Shown piece after piece: positions 41,972 to 50,491 of a DNA stretch of 64,000 bases. Each line of letters opens with the position of its first letter. Positions within the stretch are counted from its first letter, which is position 1. The translations under genes and the position numbers were made by a program. Origin of the DNA: Mycolicibacterium neoaurum (lineage in GTDB: Bacteria > Actinomycetota > Actinomycetes > Mycobacteriales > Mycobacteriaceae); assembly GCF_036946495.1 (NCBI RefSeq), contig NZ_JAQIIX010000001.1, positions 434,001 through 498,000 of the forward strand, written 5' to 3'. Below the pieces are notes generated by a model, which ran no database searches, was not told where the DNA came from, and saw only the letters and a list, made by a program, of their open reading frames with translations.

Positions 41972-43573
41972 TCATCGCGGTTCGCGTGGGTCCGGATCGA
42001 CGTTTCCGTCGGCCGCGTCGTCGGCACGGTCCGCGGTCTCGGGTTCCAGCGCCACACTGCGCGCGCGGACGACATTTCCACCAGGCGACGCACTGTCGGC
42101 GGGCTGCAGCCGCACCACCCGACCGACCGCCCGACGCAGACCGGGAGGTCCTTCGATGCGGACGAAATCACCCACGCGGCCGGCGCGATAGCGCAACGGC
42201 GACCCCAGCAATTCACCCATGACCACCCCACTGCCGATGGCCAGGGCAATGGCCACCGCGGACAGTAACTGCGCGATGCCGTCGATATAGCGCTCGTCCA
42301 CCGCGAAGAAGAACACCGACCGGAAGACAGCCAGGCCCGGCAGCATCGGGGTGATGCCCGCGGTCGCGATGACCAAGGCCGGCGCCTGCCGCCGGATGGA
42401 GATGAGCGTGGCCAGCAGACCCACGCCCACCGAGGCGATGCCGGTGGCGAAGACGACACCGAACTGCGCATGCCCGAGGCCGATCAGCACTGCTTGCGCG
42501 GTACCGGCGGCGGCCCCGGCCGTGAGCACCGACCGCAGTGGCGCGTAGGACGCCAAAGTGAGGAACACGCCGGCCAGTGCCGCACCCAGTACCGCGATCC
42601 CGATCTTCAGTGGGCCGCTCGGCACGATGATCGATTGTGTTGCATCGATGTGCAATTCGATCTGGATACCGGCGAAACTGGCGATCTGCAGACCCGCGAC
42701 GATGCCGGCCACGATTCCGGCAGTGAGGAACAGCGCATCGCCCAGCCGGCCGACGGCGGTCACCATGTGCCCGGTCAGTGCGTCCTGGACCGAACCGACG
42801 AGCGTCATACCGGACAACAGCATCACGATGCCGGTGGCCACCAGCGCGGTCGGGTTCTGATCGGCGAACCGGTAGGCGGCCACCGCGACCAAGGTGGCGA
42901 TGGCGGCGCCGACGGCGTGCTGGAAGAAGAACGGGGTGCCCACCCGGTTCAGTAGCCGACCGATCCGGTCGATGACCGCCGAAGTGGCCGCCGCCAAAAG
43001 ACAGATCTGCCAGGTGCCGCCGAGCAGCATTGCGATACCGAGGGCGAATCCTGACCAGCATGCGGTGGCCATCCACCGCGGATACGGATGCGGTCGTTCG
43101 CTCAGCTCGTCCATTGCATCATGTGCCTGTTCGACGGTGACGCCGCCGGAGGTGATCCGCCGGACCAAGTTGTCGAGTTCGGCGAGCCGTGTGTAGTCGG
43201 TCGCGCGGTGCCGCACCGACCTGACGATGGTCAACGGCGGGCTGTCCGCGGTGGGCAATGCCGAGACGATGATGGTCGTGAAGGTGATGTCGACGACGCA
43301 GTCGGTGAGCTGATACGCCTGGGCGACATCCTGGGCAGTCGCCACGATGTCGGCGGTTCCAGAGCCCGACGACAGCATGACCTCGGCCAGCCGGATGGTG
43401 AGGTCGAGGACCTTACGGGTGTGGACGTCACCCACCCTGTTGGTACTGCGTCGGCGTTGGCCCGCGATCGGGGCCGGGTCGCGCCGTCCGCGCAGTGCGC
43501 CGCGTAGGCCGCGGCGCAGAAGACGATTGTGCGCGGTGTCTTCCGGGTTATCGGGAGCCATTGTCGACACCAT
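41972..43573 (-). CDS. thrE: ThrE-type threonine/serine exporter family protein
   Basis: A 533-residue membrane protein with both ThrE halves: an N-terminal DUF1212-type region (VLDLTIRLAEVMLSSGSGTADIVATAQDVAQAYQL, TDYTRLAELDNLVRRITSGG) and about ten hydrophobic helices from residue ~170 to ~440, including the GATP-like segment TPMLPGLAVFRSVFFF. In Corynebacterium ThrE exports threonine and serine. The C-terminal ~70 residues are polar and cytoplasmic. Start may be ATG 43573 or 43561. A hairpin and cspA lie upstream, so it has its own promoter. Confidence 0.9.
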   Translation of the reverse strand: MVSTMAPDNPEDTAHNRLLRRGLRGALRGRRDPAPIAGQRRRSTNRVGDVHTRKVLDLTIRLAEVMLSSGSGTADIVATAQDVAQAYQLTDCVVDITFTTIIVSALPTADSPPLTIVRSVRHRATDYTRLAELDNLVRRITSGGVTVEQAHDAMDELSERPHPYPRWMATACWSGFALGIAMLLGGTWQICLLAAATSAVIDRIGRLLNRVGTPFFFQHAVGAAIATLVAVAAYRFADQNPTALVATGIVMLLSGMTLVGSVQDALTGHMVTAVGRLGDALFLTAGIVAGIVAGLQIASFAGIQIELHIDATQSIIVPSGPLKIGIAVLGAALAGVFLTLASYAPLRSVLTAGAAAGTAQAVLIGLGHAQFGVVFATGIASVGVGLLATLISIRRQAPALVIATAGITPMLPGLAVFRSVFFFAVDERYIDGIAQLLSAVAIALAIGSGVVMGELLGSPLRYRAGRVGDFVRIEGPPGLRRAVGRVVRLQPADSASPGGNVVRARSVALEPETADRADDAADGNVDPDPREPR

Positions 43574-43675
43574 ACTGACGTTGCCTGCCGCAGCGGAAAC
43601 CCCGTGCCCGTACCTTGCACACGATATGGGATGCGGTCGACGGCAAGGCTTTCCGATCGCGTGAGCACCGAACGC

Positions 43676-43718
43676 CAGAAACCCCGCGGCCCGGTGATCG
43701 GGTACCGCGGGGTTTCTG
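43676..43718. terminator. Hairpin terminator after the cold shock gene
   Basis: CAGAAACCCCGCGG (43676-43689) is exactly complementary to CCGCGGGGTTTCTG (43705-43718), with a 15-base loop that contains a small inner CCCG/CGGG hairpin. It lies 12 bp after the cspA stop codon. Confidence 0.85.
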
Positions 43719-43730
43719 TACGAGTTGGTC

Positions 43731-43934
43731 TTAGATAACCGAGACCGAGACGGCCTGGGGGCCCTTGGCGCCCTGGGTGATGTCGAACTTCACCCGCTGG
43801 TTCTCTTCCAGGCTGCGGTATCCGCTGGACTGGATCTCGGAGTAGTGGACGAACACGTCCGCTGCACCGTTGTCAGGAGCGATGAAGCCGAAGCCCTTTT
43901 CGCCGTTGAACCACTTGACGGTTCCTTCAGTCAT
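43731..43934 (-). CDS. cspA: Cold shock protein, CspA family
   Basis: A 67-residue OB-fold nucleic acid chaperone with both RNA-binding motifs: NGEKGFGFIAP (RNP1) and DVFVHYSEI (RNP2). Sequence and size match the major mycobacterial CspA, which melts RNA structures and stabilises mRNA in the cold and in stationary phase. A purine-rich GGAAGAAGAGAGAAC stretch precedes the ATG. A strong hairpin follows, so the gene is monocistronic with a long leader. Confidence 0.95.
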   Translation of the reverse strand: MTEGTVKWFNGEKGFGFIAPDNGAADVFVHYSEIQSSGYRSLEENQRVKFDITQGAKGPQAVSVSVI

Positions 43935-44162
43935 GCTGTTTGTTCTCTCTTCTTCGAACTTTGGCTGCCGTCATGCAGCCAAGATTGGGGGTACGACCGC
44001 CGAATTCTTGTTCTGGTCACGGTCGAAACGGAGTGTGCGATCTCCGGCACAGGGCTGCAATGGGGCGGAACTGACACCCGGCCGCGGCTCGGCCGAACAC
44101 AGACACGTCGCCTTACAGGTGCGACGTACCAGGACAGCGTACCCAGTGCGCGCCGCCATCGC
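43935..44162 (-). promoter_or_regulatory. Long leader / promoter region of the cold shock gene
   Basis: The 228 bp between the CspA ATG and the NYN-type gene contain no reading frame I trust. A long untranslated leader is typical of cspA genes and may fold as a temperature switch. I cannot locate the transcription start with confidence. Confidence 0.45.
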
Positions 44163-44543
44163 CTAATTTTCGCGGATCATTCGCTCCAGATCAGCGCGGA
44201 ACCGGCCCGCGGCCAACGTCTGCGCCCCGGCGGCGCGCACCCGGGCCGCCAGTGCTGTATCCGAGGTGATGACGACGATGTCCTGTGGATGCTCATCGGC
44301 ATCCAGCAGGCGGATGATCTCGTCGTCGGCAGAGTTGGCGGCTGCCGCCGGAGCACTCGTCACCGAGACCACCGCGGAACTAATGGGCAGCGGCCGCTCC
44401 AGCACGACGGTCACCTCGGCGCGCTCACGGCCGGCAAAGATCTCGAGTCGCCCCACGAGCGCTGTCAGCGCGCCCCGCCGGTCACGCCACCAGCCATCGG
44501 GCCGAGCCCCGACGACGTTCATCGCATCGACGAGATACCGCAC
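44163..44543 (-). CDS. NYN-domain (PIN-like) protein
   Basis: A 126-residue protein with the NYN/PIN-like fold: RYLVDAMNVVGARPDGWW carries the first acidic residue and Asn of the active centre, DEIIRLLD the second acidic cluster, and DIVVITSDTALAARVRAAGAQTL the last Asp. NYN domains are metal-dependent RNases or tRNA-acting factors. The start is probably GTG at 44543, beginning two residues before the first strand; no ATG is available. It is divergent from the DUF4334 gene. Confidence 0.72.
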   Translation of the reverse strand: MRYLVDAMNVVGARPDGWWRDRRGALTALVGRLEIFAGRERAEVTVVLERPLPISSAVVSVTSAPAAAANSADDEIIRLLDADEHPQDIVVITSDTALAARVRAAGAQTLAAGRFRADLERMIREN

Positions 44544-44580
44544 CGGTGTGACATTACGCTCGGGGACGCCACTTGGACGA

Positions 44581-44609
44581 TTGAGTGCTTGACACCTGTC
44601 AAGTACTCT
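44581..44609 (+). promoter_or_regulatory. Promoter with operator palindrome in its spacer
   Basis: TTGAGT (44581-44586) and TACTCT (44604-44609) are 17 bases apart. Between them lies CTTGACACCTGTCAAG (44588-44603), a palindrome with seven-base arms, which fills the spacer. The ATG of the DUF4334 gene starts six bases after the -10 box. A regulator bound here would compete directly with RNA polymerase. Confidence 0.75.
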
Positions 44610-44615
44610 GACGGC

Positions 44616-45170
44616 ATGCTTGTTCAGGACGTTCTGACCACGGTGCCGACCTCCACCGACGAGGCGACCGCCCTCTTCGATGCCGCCCCTGCGGTCGAAC
44701 CGGACTTCATGTTCGGGACCTGGGAGGGTGCCGAATTGCCCACGGCTCATCCGATGGACGGACTCCTGGAAGCGAGCGGCTGGTGGGGCAAGCAGTTCAT
44801 CGATGAGGAGAACGTGCACCCGCTACTGTTCCCCAAAGACGGTGGCACGGCCCTGTGGGCGCTCAACCCGGTGCTGGCTTTCGGCGGACTCGGTCTCGCA
44901 ACGAAGGTTCCCGCCGTCCGGAATCTCTCACTGGTACAGCCGATCTCAGCCCTCCGACCGGCGCTACGCACGAAATCAGCCAAGGCGCGGCTGCGCACGA
45001 CCCGATACCGCGGCGTCGACAGCGCGACGATGATCTACGACAACCTGCCGATCAACGATGTCTTCCGAAAGATCGACGAGGACACCGTCATCGGCGCAAT
45101 GGATTATCGCGGCGGACGCCGACCGTACTTCTTCGTTCTGCGCCGCAACAACGCTCTGCCGGTGCACTGA
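44616..45170 (+). CDS. GXWXG/DUF4334 domain protein
   Basis: A 184-residue protein with the N-terminal GXWXG element (FMFGTWEGAELPTAHPMDGLLEASGWWGKQF) and the C-terminal DUF4334 domain (RGVDSATMIYDNLPINDVFRKIDEDTVIGAMD, FFVLRR). The family is widespread in actinobacteria and resembles small ligand-binding proteins, but no biochemical role is established. The start is fixed by a -10 box six bases upstream, giving a leaderless message, under an operator palindrome in the promoter spacer. No regulator gene is adjacent; the NYN protein is not a transcription factor. Confidence 0.8.
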   Translation: MLVQDVLTTVPTSTDEATALFDAAPAVEPDFMFGTWEGAELPTAHPMDGLLEASGWWGKQFIDEENVHPLLFPKDGGTALWALNPVLAFGGLGLATKVPAVRNLSLVQPISALRPALRTKSAKARLRTTRYRGVDSATMIYDNLPINDVFRKIDEDTVIGAMDYRGGRRPYFFVLRRNNALPVH

Positions 45171-45188
45171 CACCTCGCGACGGCCAGT

Positions 45189-45818
45189 TCAGGCGATGAT
45201 GCGCACGAGATACGGCGTCATGCCCGCGGTACGCACCGGCGACACGGTGACACCGGAATCCCCCGTCTCCAGCATCTGGCCGTTACCGACGAACAACGCG
45301 ACACTCTGAGTGCCTTCGGGCCCGAAGAAGATCAGATCTCCCGGCAGCGCCTGCGCTGGCAGCACCTTCTGGCCGACCTTGTACATCTCCCCCGATGACC
45401 GCGGCAGCTTCACACCGACACCGGCGAAGGCGTAGACGATGATGCCGGAGGCATCGAAGCCCACGACATTGGTGGCCGGCGCCGGCACCGCCGGGGTGGC
45501 CGGCATGCCGGGAACCGTCGCCGCGGCGGGCGGTGCCAGACCGGGGAAGTTCAGCCCAGGAACGCCACCGGGAATGGGATTGGCAACGGGATCGGCGGCG
45601 TCGGGGGGTGTCTCCCGCACGACGCCGAGGGTGGGCCCGTTGGCGTCGCCGCCGCCGTAGGCAAAAGGCACACCCCGCTGCGACAGCGCACGGGCGATCA
45701 CGTAGTCCACGGCCTGCTGGTTACGCGCCGGACGCGTGTTGAAGGTATCGGCGGAAGCGACGCCCGGACTCACTGCCAGCATCGCCAGACCGAGCACGAA
45801 GGCACAGAAGCTTCTCAT
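45189..45818 (-). CDS. ripD: RipD-like NlpC/P60 protein lacking catalytic residues
   Basis: A 209-residue secreted protein. Signal peptide MRSFCAFVLGLAMLAVSPGVASA; then an NlpC/P60 fold split by a Pro/Ala-rich insert of ~45 residues. The normal catalytic DCSG motif reads FDASG (Cys to Ala) and the His strand reads TQSVALFVGNG (His to Ser), exactly the substitutions that make Mycobacterium tuberculosis RipD (Rv1566c) inactive; RipD binds peptidoglycan instead of cutting it. The start at 45818 gives a normal signal peptide; a longer start at 45875 is possible. It converges with the DUF4334 gene. Confidence 0.85.
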   Translation of the reverse strand: MRSFCAFVLGLAMLAVSPGVASADTFNTRPARNQQAVDYVIARALSQRGVPFAYGGGDANGPTLGVVRETPPDAADPVANPIPGGVPGLNFPGLAPPAAATVPGMPATPAVPAPATNVVGFDASGIIVYAFAGVGVKLPRSSGEMYKVGQKVLPAQALPGDLIFFGPEGTQSVALFVGNGQMLETGDSGVTVSPVRTAGMTPYLVRIIA

Positions 45819-46032
45819 CGCCAGTGTCAACTCATTTCCGGACGGCACGTACATCGGCGTCGAATTGACGCCCACTGTCGCTCAATCTAGGTGAGTCCCA
45901 TGTCGGCGCCCAATCCAACTGCGGCACAACGACAATGAGATGCGAATCCGTGACCCGACGGTGATGCAGCGCGGAACTTCGTGACACAACCGGAACGCTT
46001 TCGATGCCGGCTGGTGAGCCCGGACAGCAAGC

Positions 46033-46061
46033 GGCGCCGGCGGGCTCGGCCCGCCGGCGCC
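46033..46061. terminator. Hairpin terminator after tpx
   Basis: GGCGCCGGCGGGC (46033-46045) and GCCCGCCGGCGCC (46049-46061) form a perfect 13-bp stem with a three-base loop TCG, about 20 bp after the tpx stop. It separates tpx from ripD. Confidence 0.85.
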
Positions 46062-46079
46062 ACTGACGATTCCGTCTGC

Positions 46080-46571
46080 TTACAGCGCCGCGAGGGCTGC
46101 GTCGTAATCCGGCTCCTGGGCGATCTCGGGGACCAGTTCGGTGTAGGCGACGTTGCCGTCGGCACCCACGACGACCACCGCGCGACCCAGCAGGCCGGCC
46201 ATCGGTCCGTCGGTGATGGTGATGCCGTAGTCCTCACCGAAGCTGTCCCGGAAGGCCGAGGCGGTCACGACATTCTCGATGCCCTCGGCGCCGCAGAAAC
46301 GCTTCTGTGCGAACGGGAGGTCCTTGGACACATTGAGCACCGTGGCGCCGGTGGCGGCAGCACGCTCGTTGAAGGTGCGAACGCTCGTGGCGCACACCGG
46401 AGTGTCGACGGACGGGAAGATGTTGAGCACGAGCGCCTTGCCGCTGAACTGGTCGTTGCTCACTGTTCCCAGATCGGTACCGGTGAGGCTGAACGCCGGC
46501 GCCGCGGTGCCGACGGCGGGCAGCTCACCAGCGGTGTTGATGGGGTTTCCCTTGAGCGTTATCTGTGCCAT
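46080..46571 (-). CDS. tpx: Thiol peroxidase Tpx
   Basis: A 163-residue atypical 2-Cys peroxiredoxin: LKGNPINTAGELPAVGTAAPAFSLTG, LNIFPSVDTPVCATSVRTFNE with the peroxidatic Cys, and LPFAQKRFCGAEG with the resolving Cys, as in mycobacterial Tpx (~165 residues). It reduces peroxides and peroxynitrite using thioredoxin. The ATG at 46571 is close to the divergent APH-like gene start at 46624, so their promoters overlap. A strong hairpin ends the transcript. Confidence 0.96.
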   Translation of the reverse strand: MAQITLKGNPINTAGELPAVGTAAPAFSLTGTDLGTVSNDQFSGKALVLNIFPSVDTPVCATSVRTFNERAAATGATVLNVSKDLPFAQKRFCGAEGIENVVTASAFRDSFGEDYGITITDGPMAGLLGRAVVVVGADGNVAYTELVPEIAQEPDYDAALAAL

Positions 46572-46623
46572 GGCGATCAGTCTGTCACAGTGGCTCCCTC
46601 GGTTTCGTGGCAGCATCGACAGG

Positions 46624-47517
46624 GTGATCGACCTGCCCGACGGGGTCCGCGCGATGGCCGCCCGTGGCCCGGAATGGCAGCGCTGGGTCGATGATCTGCC
46701 CACCCAGACCGCGGGCGCAGTAGAGGACTGGAGCCTCACTGTCGACGGGTCGGGATTACACGGCTTCTGCTCCCTGGTCCTGCCGGTTCGGACCGCCGAT
46801 GGGGTGCCGGCAATGCTCAAGGTGGCATACCCCGACGACGAGTCCGAACATGAGCATCTGGCGTTGCGTCGATGGGGCGGTGTCGGGACGGTGCGACTGC
46901 TCAGCGCCGACCCGCGTCGGCGCGCACTGTTACTGGAACGGCTGAAGCAGCAGAATCTCAACGAGGTGTGGGACATCGAGGCCTGCGAGATCGTGGCGGG
47001 ACTGTACCGGCATGTACATGTGCCGGCCCTACCCCAGCTGCGTCCGCTGGTCGGGTTCATCGAGAAATGGAACGCGGAGTTGGCCGAGCTGCCGCGCAGC
47101 GCGGCGTTGCCCCACCGATTGGTGGAACAGGCGCTGAGTCTGGGCGCCGATCTGGCGCGCGACCCGGCCAGCAGTGGCACTCTCATCCACGGCGATCTGC
47201 ATTATGAGAACGTGCTGGGCGCCGACCGCGAGCCGTGGCTGGTGATCGACCCCAAACCGATGAGCGGCGACCCGCACTACGAGCTGGCGCCGATGTTGTC
47301 CAACCGATTCGACGAGTTGGAGGGTTACGTCCGAGAAGGGGTGCGGCGGCGGTTCTACACGCTGGTCGATGCCGCCGGGTTCGATACCGACCGAGCCAGG
47401 GCCTGGGTGATCATCCGGATGATGCACGACGCAATGTGGGAGCTCACCGAGAACACCGTCCCCGACGAGCGCTACGTGACCAGGTGTGTAGCCATCGCCA
47501 AGGCGGTGCAGGACTAG
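46624..47517 (+). CDS. Aminoglycoside phosphotransferase family protein (APH(6)-like)
   Basis: A 297-residue APH-fold kinase: MLKVAYPDDESEHEHLALRRWGG gives the ATP-site Lys and Glu; SGTLIHGDLHYENVLGADREPWLVIDPKPMSGDPHYELAPML is the catalytic HGDxxxxN and DPK metal motif typical of streptomycin 6-kinase-like/hydroxyurea phosphotransferase-like proteins. Chromosomal members may detoxify or salvage metabolites; no substrate is claimed. Start GTG 46624 is preferred; an ATG at 46570 overlaps the tpx start codon and is possible. Confidence 0.85.
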   Translation: MIDLPDGVRAMAARGPEWQRWVDDLPTQTAGAVEDWSLTVDGSGLHGFCSLVLPVRTADGVPAMLKVAYPDDESEHEHLALRRWGGVGTVRLLSADPRRRALLLERLKQQNLNEVWDIEACEIVAGLYRHVHVPALPQLRPLVGFIEKWNAELAELPRSAALPHRLVEQALSLGADLARDPASSGTLIHGDLHYENVLGADREPWLVIDPKPMSGDPHYELAPMLSNRFDELEGYVREGVRRRFYTLVDAAGFDTDRARAWVIIRMMHDAMWELTENTVPDERYVTRCVAIAKAVQD

Positions 47518-47660
47518 ACGCTCGGCCGGCCGATGCTGGGCCCATGAAGGACGTCGGCGCACATCGTCGGATCCTCGGACAGCCCCACCTCTCGCAGCGG
47601 TCTGAGCTGGCCTTTTGTTGCTCATCATCAAATGTCGGGGTCGCGAGTAAACTAGCACAT

Positions 47661-49223
47661 ATGTTCGAACTGTCGGGGTTGTCTGGGTTGAGTGATGAGG
47701 TGCTCATTGCCGCGGTCACCGATGCCACACGTGCCGAAGCCGCCGCCGCGGCCCGGCGGCTGGCGTTGGTGGCTGAGGTGACGGCCCGGCACTGTGAGGA
47801 CGAGGACGAGTCGTCGGCGTTGAAGTTGATCGACGGATGGGCGCTGGCGAAGGCCGAGATCAGTGCGGCGTGCACTCTCGGTCCGCGCGCTGCCAGTGCG
47901 CAGATGCGCATCGCGATGGCCCTGCGTGATCGGTTGCCCCGCACCGCCGAGGCGTTCGCGCAGGGGTTGGTGTCGGCGAAGGTGATCGCGGCGATCACCT
48001 GGCGCACCCAACTCGTCTGTGACGACGACGCATTGGCGTTGATCGATGCCGGGATCTCCGGCAGCGCCCACCAATACGGCGCGCTGTCGGAGAACGCACT
48101 GATCGCCGCGGTCGACTTCTGGGTCCACAAATTCGACCCGATCGCGGTCATCCGATCCAAGACCGCAGCCAACGACCGCTACATCGACTTCGGCGACAGC
48201 GATGACCCCGACGGGGTCGTCTCGTTCTGGGGACGGATGCGCGCCACCGACGCCACGATCAGCGACACCCGCCTCAACCAACTCGCCCACAGTGTCTGCG
48301 ACGGCGATCCACGCACCGTGGCCCAACGCCGCGCCGACGCCCTCGCCGCCGTCCTAGCCGGAGCCGACCAGCTCACCTGCCTCTGCGGTGACCGCGACTG
48401 CGTGGGGTCGGGGAAAGACCCTCGGGCGGGTGCGGTGACCATTTACGTGCTCACCGGACAAGAACCCGACAGCGGGCACGGGGAGACGCCCGCCTCGGGG
48501 CCCACACCCGATGACAGCGGTACGCAGGACCCGACAACCGGACAGGCAGCACCCGAGCAACCCCCGGCCACAAAGCCCGAGGCTCAACCGCAGCCACCAT
48601 CGACACCAGCGACACCGAACGCTCCCGCCGCCAGCACGGGCATCACTCTCGATGGTGCGATCATCCCCGCCCACCTGCTCGCCGAACTCATCGCCACCGG
48701 GGCGAAAGTCCGGCCCCTGAACAACACGACCGAGTTGGGTTCCGAACCCCGCTACCGACCCTCGACAGCGCTCGCGGCTTTCGTCCGCATGACATCGATG
48801 ACGTGCTGCTTCCCCGGTTGCGGGAAGCCCGCCCAGCGCTGCGACCTCGACCACCTCACCCCGTGGCCGGCCGGAGCCACCCACCCGGGCAACCTGCGCC
48901 CGCTCTGCCGCGAACACCACCTACTCAAAACCCTGAAAACCGGCTGGACACCCAAAGCACACCCCGGCGGCACCACCGAATGGACTGCTCCCACCGGGCA
49001 CACCTACACGACGATGCCGCTCGCACCGATCCTGTTCCCGCACACCACCATCGACACCCCGATACCCAGGGCGCGACACATCACCCTGATCGGTGAGTGG
49101 GACCGCGACCCCGACATCCCACGCCGCCAACGCACCCGACAACACGACCGCAACTACCGCATCAACGCCGAACGCACCCGCAACGCCACCGCCATCGCCC
49201 TCGACGGCGACCCGCCCTTCTGA
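47661..49223 (+). CDS. 13E12 repeat family protein (DUF222 + HNH endonuclease)
   Basis: A 520-residue protein of the mycobacterial 13E12 repeat family. Residues ~1-290 are DUF222 (helical, GWALAKAEISAACTLGPRAASAQMRIAMALRDRLP); a Pro/Gln/Thr-rich linker (~255-325) follows; the C-terminal HNH motif is MTCCFPGCGKPAQRCDLDHLTPWPAGATHPGNLRPLCREHHLLKT with the DH...N...H catalytic set. In tuberculosis, REP13E12 copies are dispersed repeats and act as phage integration sites. ATG at 47661 lies seven bases after TAAACT, so the transcript is probably leaderless. Only one copy is in this window. Confidence 0.92.
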   Translation: MFELSGLSGLSDEVLIAAVTDATRAEAAAAARRLALVAEVTARHCEDEDESSALKLIDGWALAKAEISAACTLGPRAASAQMRIAMALRDRLPRTAEAFAQGLVSAKVIAAITWRTQLVCDDDALALIDAGISGSAHQYGALSENALIAAVDFWVHKFDPIAVIRSKTAANDRYIDFGDSDDPDGVVSFWGRMRATDATISDTRLNQLAHSVCDGDPRTVAQRRADALAAVLAGADQLTCLCGDRDCVGSGKDPRAGAVTIYVLTGQEPDSGHGETPASGPTPDDSGTQDPTTGQAAPEQPPATKPEAQPQPPSTPATPNAPAASTGITLDGAIIPAHLLAELIATGAKVRPLNNTTELGSEPRYRPSTALAAFVRMTSMTCCFPGCGKPAQRCDLDHLTPWPAGATHPGNLRPLCREHHLLKTLKTGWTPKAHPGGTTEWTAPTGHTYTTMPLAPILFPHTTIDTPIPRARHITLIGEWDRDPDIPRRQRTRQHDRNYRINAERTRNATAIALDGDPPF

Positions 49224-49236
49224 AAGTCTGTCTGCC

Positions 49237-50487
49237 CTACACGGTCACCGGCAACGACAACATGCCGCGCAGCGTGACATTGGGCTTGTATACGGGATCG
49301 CCGCCGAGCTCGGCCTTCGGAAACCGCTTGGTCACTGCCGACAGCACGATCGAGGCTTCCAGCCGCACCAAAGGTGCGCCAAGACAGAAATGCGCACCAT
49401 GGCCGAAGCCGAGATGGCGGATGACTGCGCGGTCCGGGTCGAAGACGTCCGGGTTCTGGTTCGCCGCGGGGTCGCGGTGGGCAGCGGCCAACAACACGAT
49501 CATGGTGTCGCCCTTAGGAATACGCAGATCCCCCAGGGTGATCTCCTCAGCGGCGACGCGGCCCAGCAGCTGCGCGGCCGGATCGAAACGCAGCGTCTCC
49601 TCGATGACTCGCAATGCACGCGTCGGGTCGGCACCCAGCGCCGCCCATTGCCGCTTGTCGCGAAGCATGGCCAACACCGCGGTGGCCATCATGCTGACCG
49701 TCGACTCATGACCGGCGATGAGCAACAGATTGCAGGTCGAGATGATCTCGTCCTCGGACAACTGGTCCCCGGACTCCTCGACGGCGATCAGCGCGGAGAT
49801 CAGGTCGTCACCGGGATTGCGCCGCCGCGCGCTGATGAGGTCGCGGAAATAGCGCCGCAACCACTTGCCGGCCTCGATGCGGTCGGTGAACCCCTCGGGT
49901 ACCTCGCCGGTGGGCGACAGGAACGGATCGACCGTCTGCGCCAACAGGGTGGAAGCGATCCCGAACTTCGGTTCGTCCTCGACAGGAACACCGAGCAGTC
50001 GGCAGATGACCGCCACCGCAACCGGATAGGCCAGCCCGCTGACCGCATCGAACTCGCCACGCTCGTGCGCCGTATCCAGCAAAGAATCGACCGTGCTGAC
50101 GATCTCCTCGCGCAACTGGTTGATCACCCGTGGCGCGAACGCCTTGGCCACCAGTTTGCGCAGCCGGGTGTGATCAGGCGGGTCGAGGAACAGGAAGGCA
50201 GGTGTCCGCCGCTTGTCGACGAGTCCAGCCAAACCAAACGGACGGGGCTGCTCCCCTGCCGCGATCTGACGCTGCGCGATGGCCGACTTCATGCGGTCGC
50301 TGGACGATGCCGGATGCCGCAACACCGCATCGCAATGTGCGTACGAGGACAACACCGTCAGGCTGATCTCAGGGATCTGGAGGGGTCCGTGTTCACGCAG
50401 CTGGCGATACACCGGATAGGGATCGACCCGGTTGGCCGGGTCGAGTGCGCGGCCCAGGAGAACCTGCGGGGTGGACACGGAGGTCAT
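49237..50487 (-). CDS. Cytochrome P450
   Basis: A 416-residue class I bacterial P450. Visible motifs: LLLIAGHESTVSM in the I-helix (Glu-Ser in place of the common Glu-Thr), VIEETLRFDPAAQLLGRVA with the ExxR pair, and HLGFGHGAHFCLGAPLVRLE with the haem Cys ligand. Such soluble P450s hydroxylate lipids, terpenoids or drugs with ferredoxin partners; none is adjacent. The ATG at 50487 is four bases after the stop of the MenC-like gene, so the P450 is the last gene of a three-gene unit. Substrate unknown. Confidence 0.92.
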   Translation of the reverse strand: MTSVSTPQVLLGRALDPANRVDPYPVYRQLREHGPLQIPEISLTVLSSYAHCDAVLRHPASSSDRMKSAIAQRQIAAGEQPRPFGLAGLVDKRRTPAFLFLDPPDHTRLRKLVAKAFAPRVINQLREEIVSTVDSLLDTAHERGEFDAVSGLAYPVAVAVICRLLGVPVEDEPKFGIASTLLAQTVDPFLSPTGEVPEGFTDRIEAGKWLRRYFRDLISARRRNPGDDLISALIAVEESGDQLSEDEIISTCNLLLIAGHESTVSMMATAVLAMLRDKRQWAALGADPTRALRVIEETLRFDPAAQLLGRVAAEEITLGDLRIPKGDTMIVLLAAAHRDPAANQNPDVFDPDRAVIRHLGFGHGAHFCLGAPLVRLEASIVLSAVTKRFPKAELGGDPVYKPNVTLRGMLSLPVTV

Positions 50488-50491
50488 GCCC

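Noticed and set aside
43725..44615. N-terminal extension of the DUF4334 gene back to 43725
   Set aside because: It would run antisense through cspA and the NYN gene; the -10 box and ATG at 44616 explain the gene fully.
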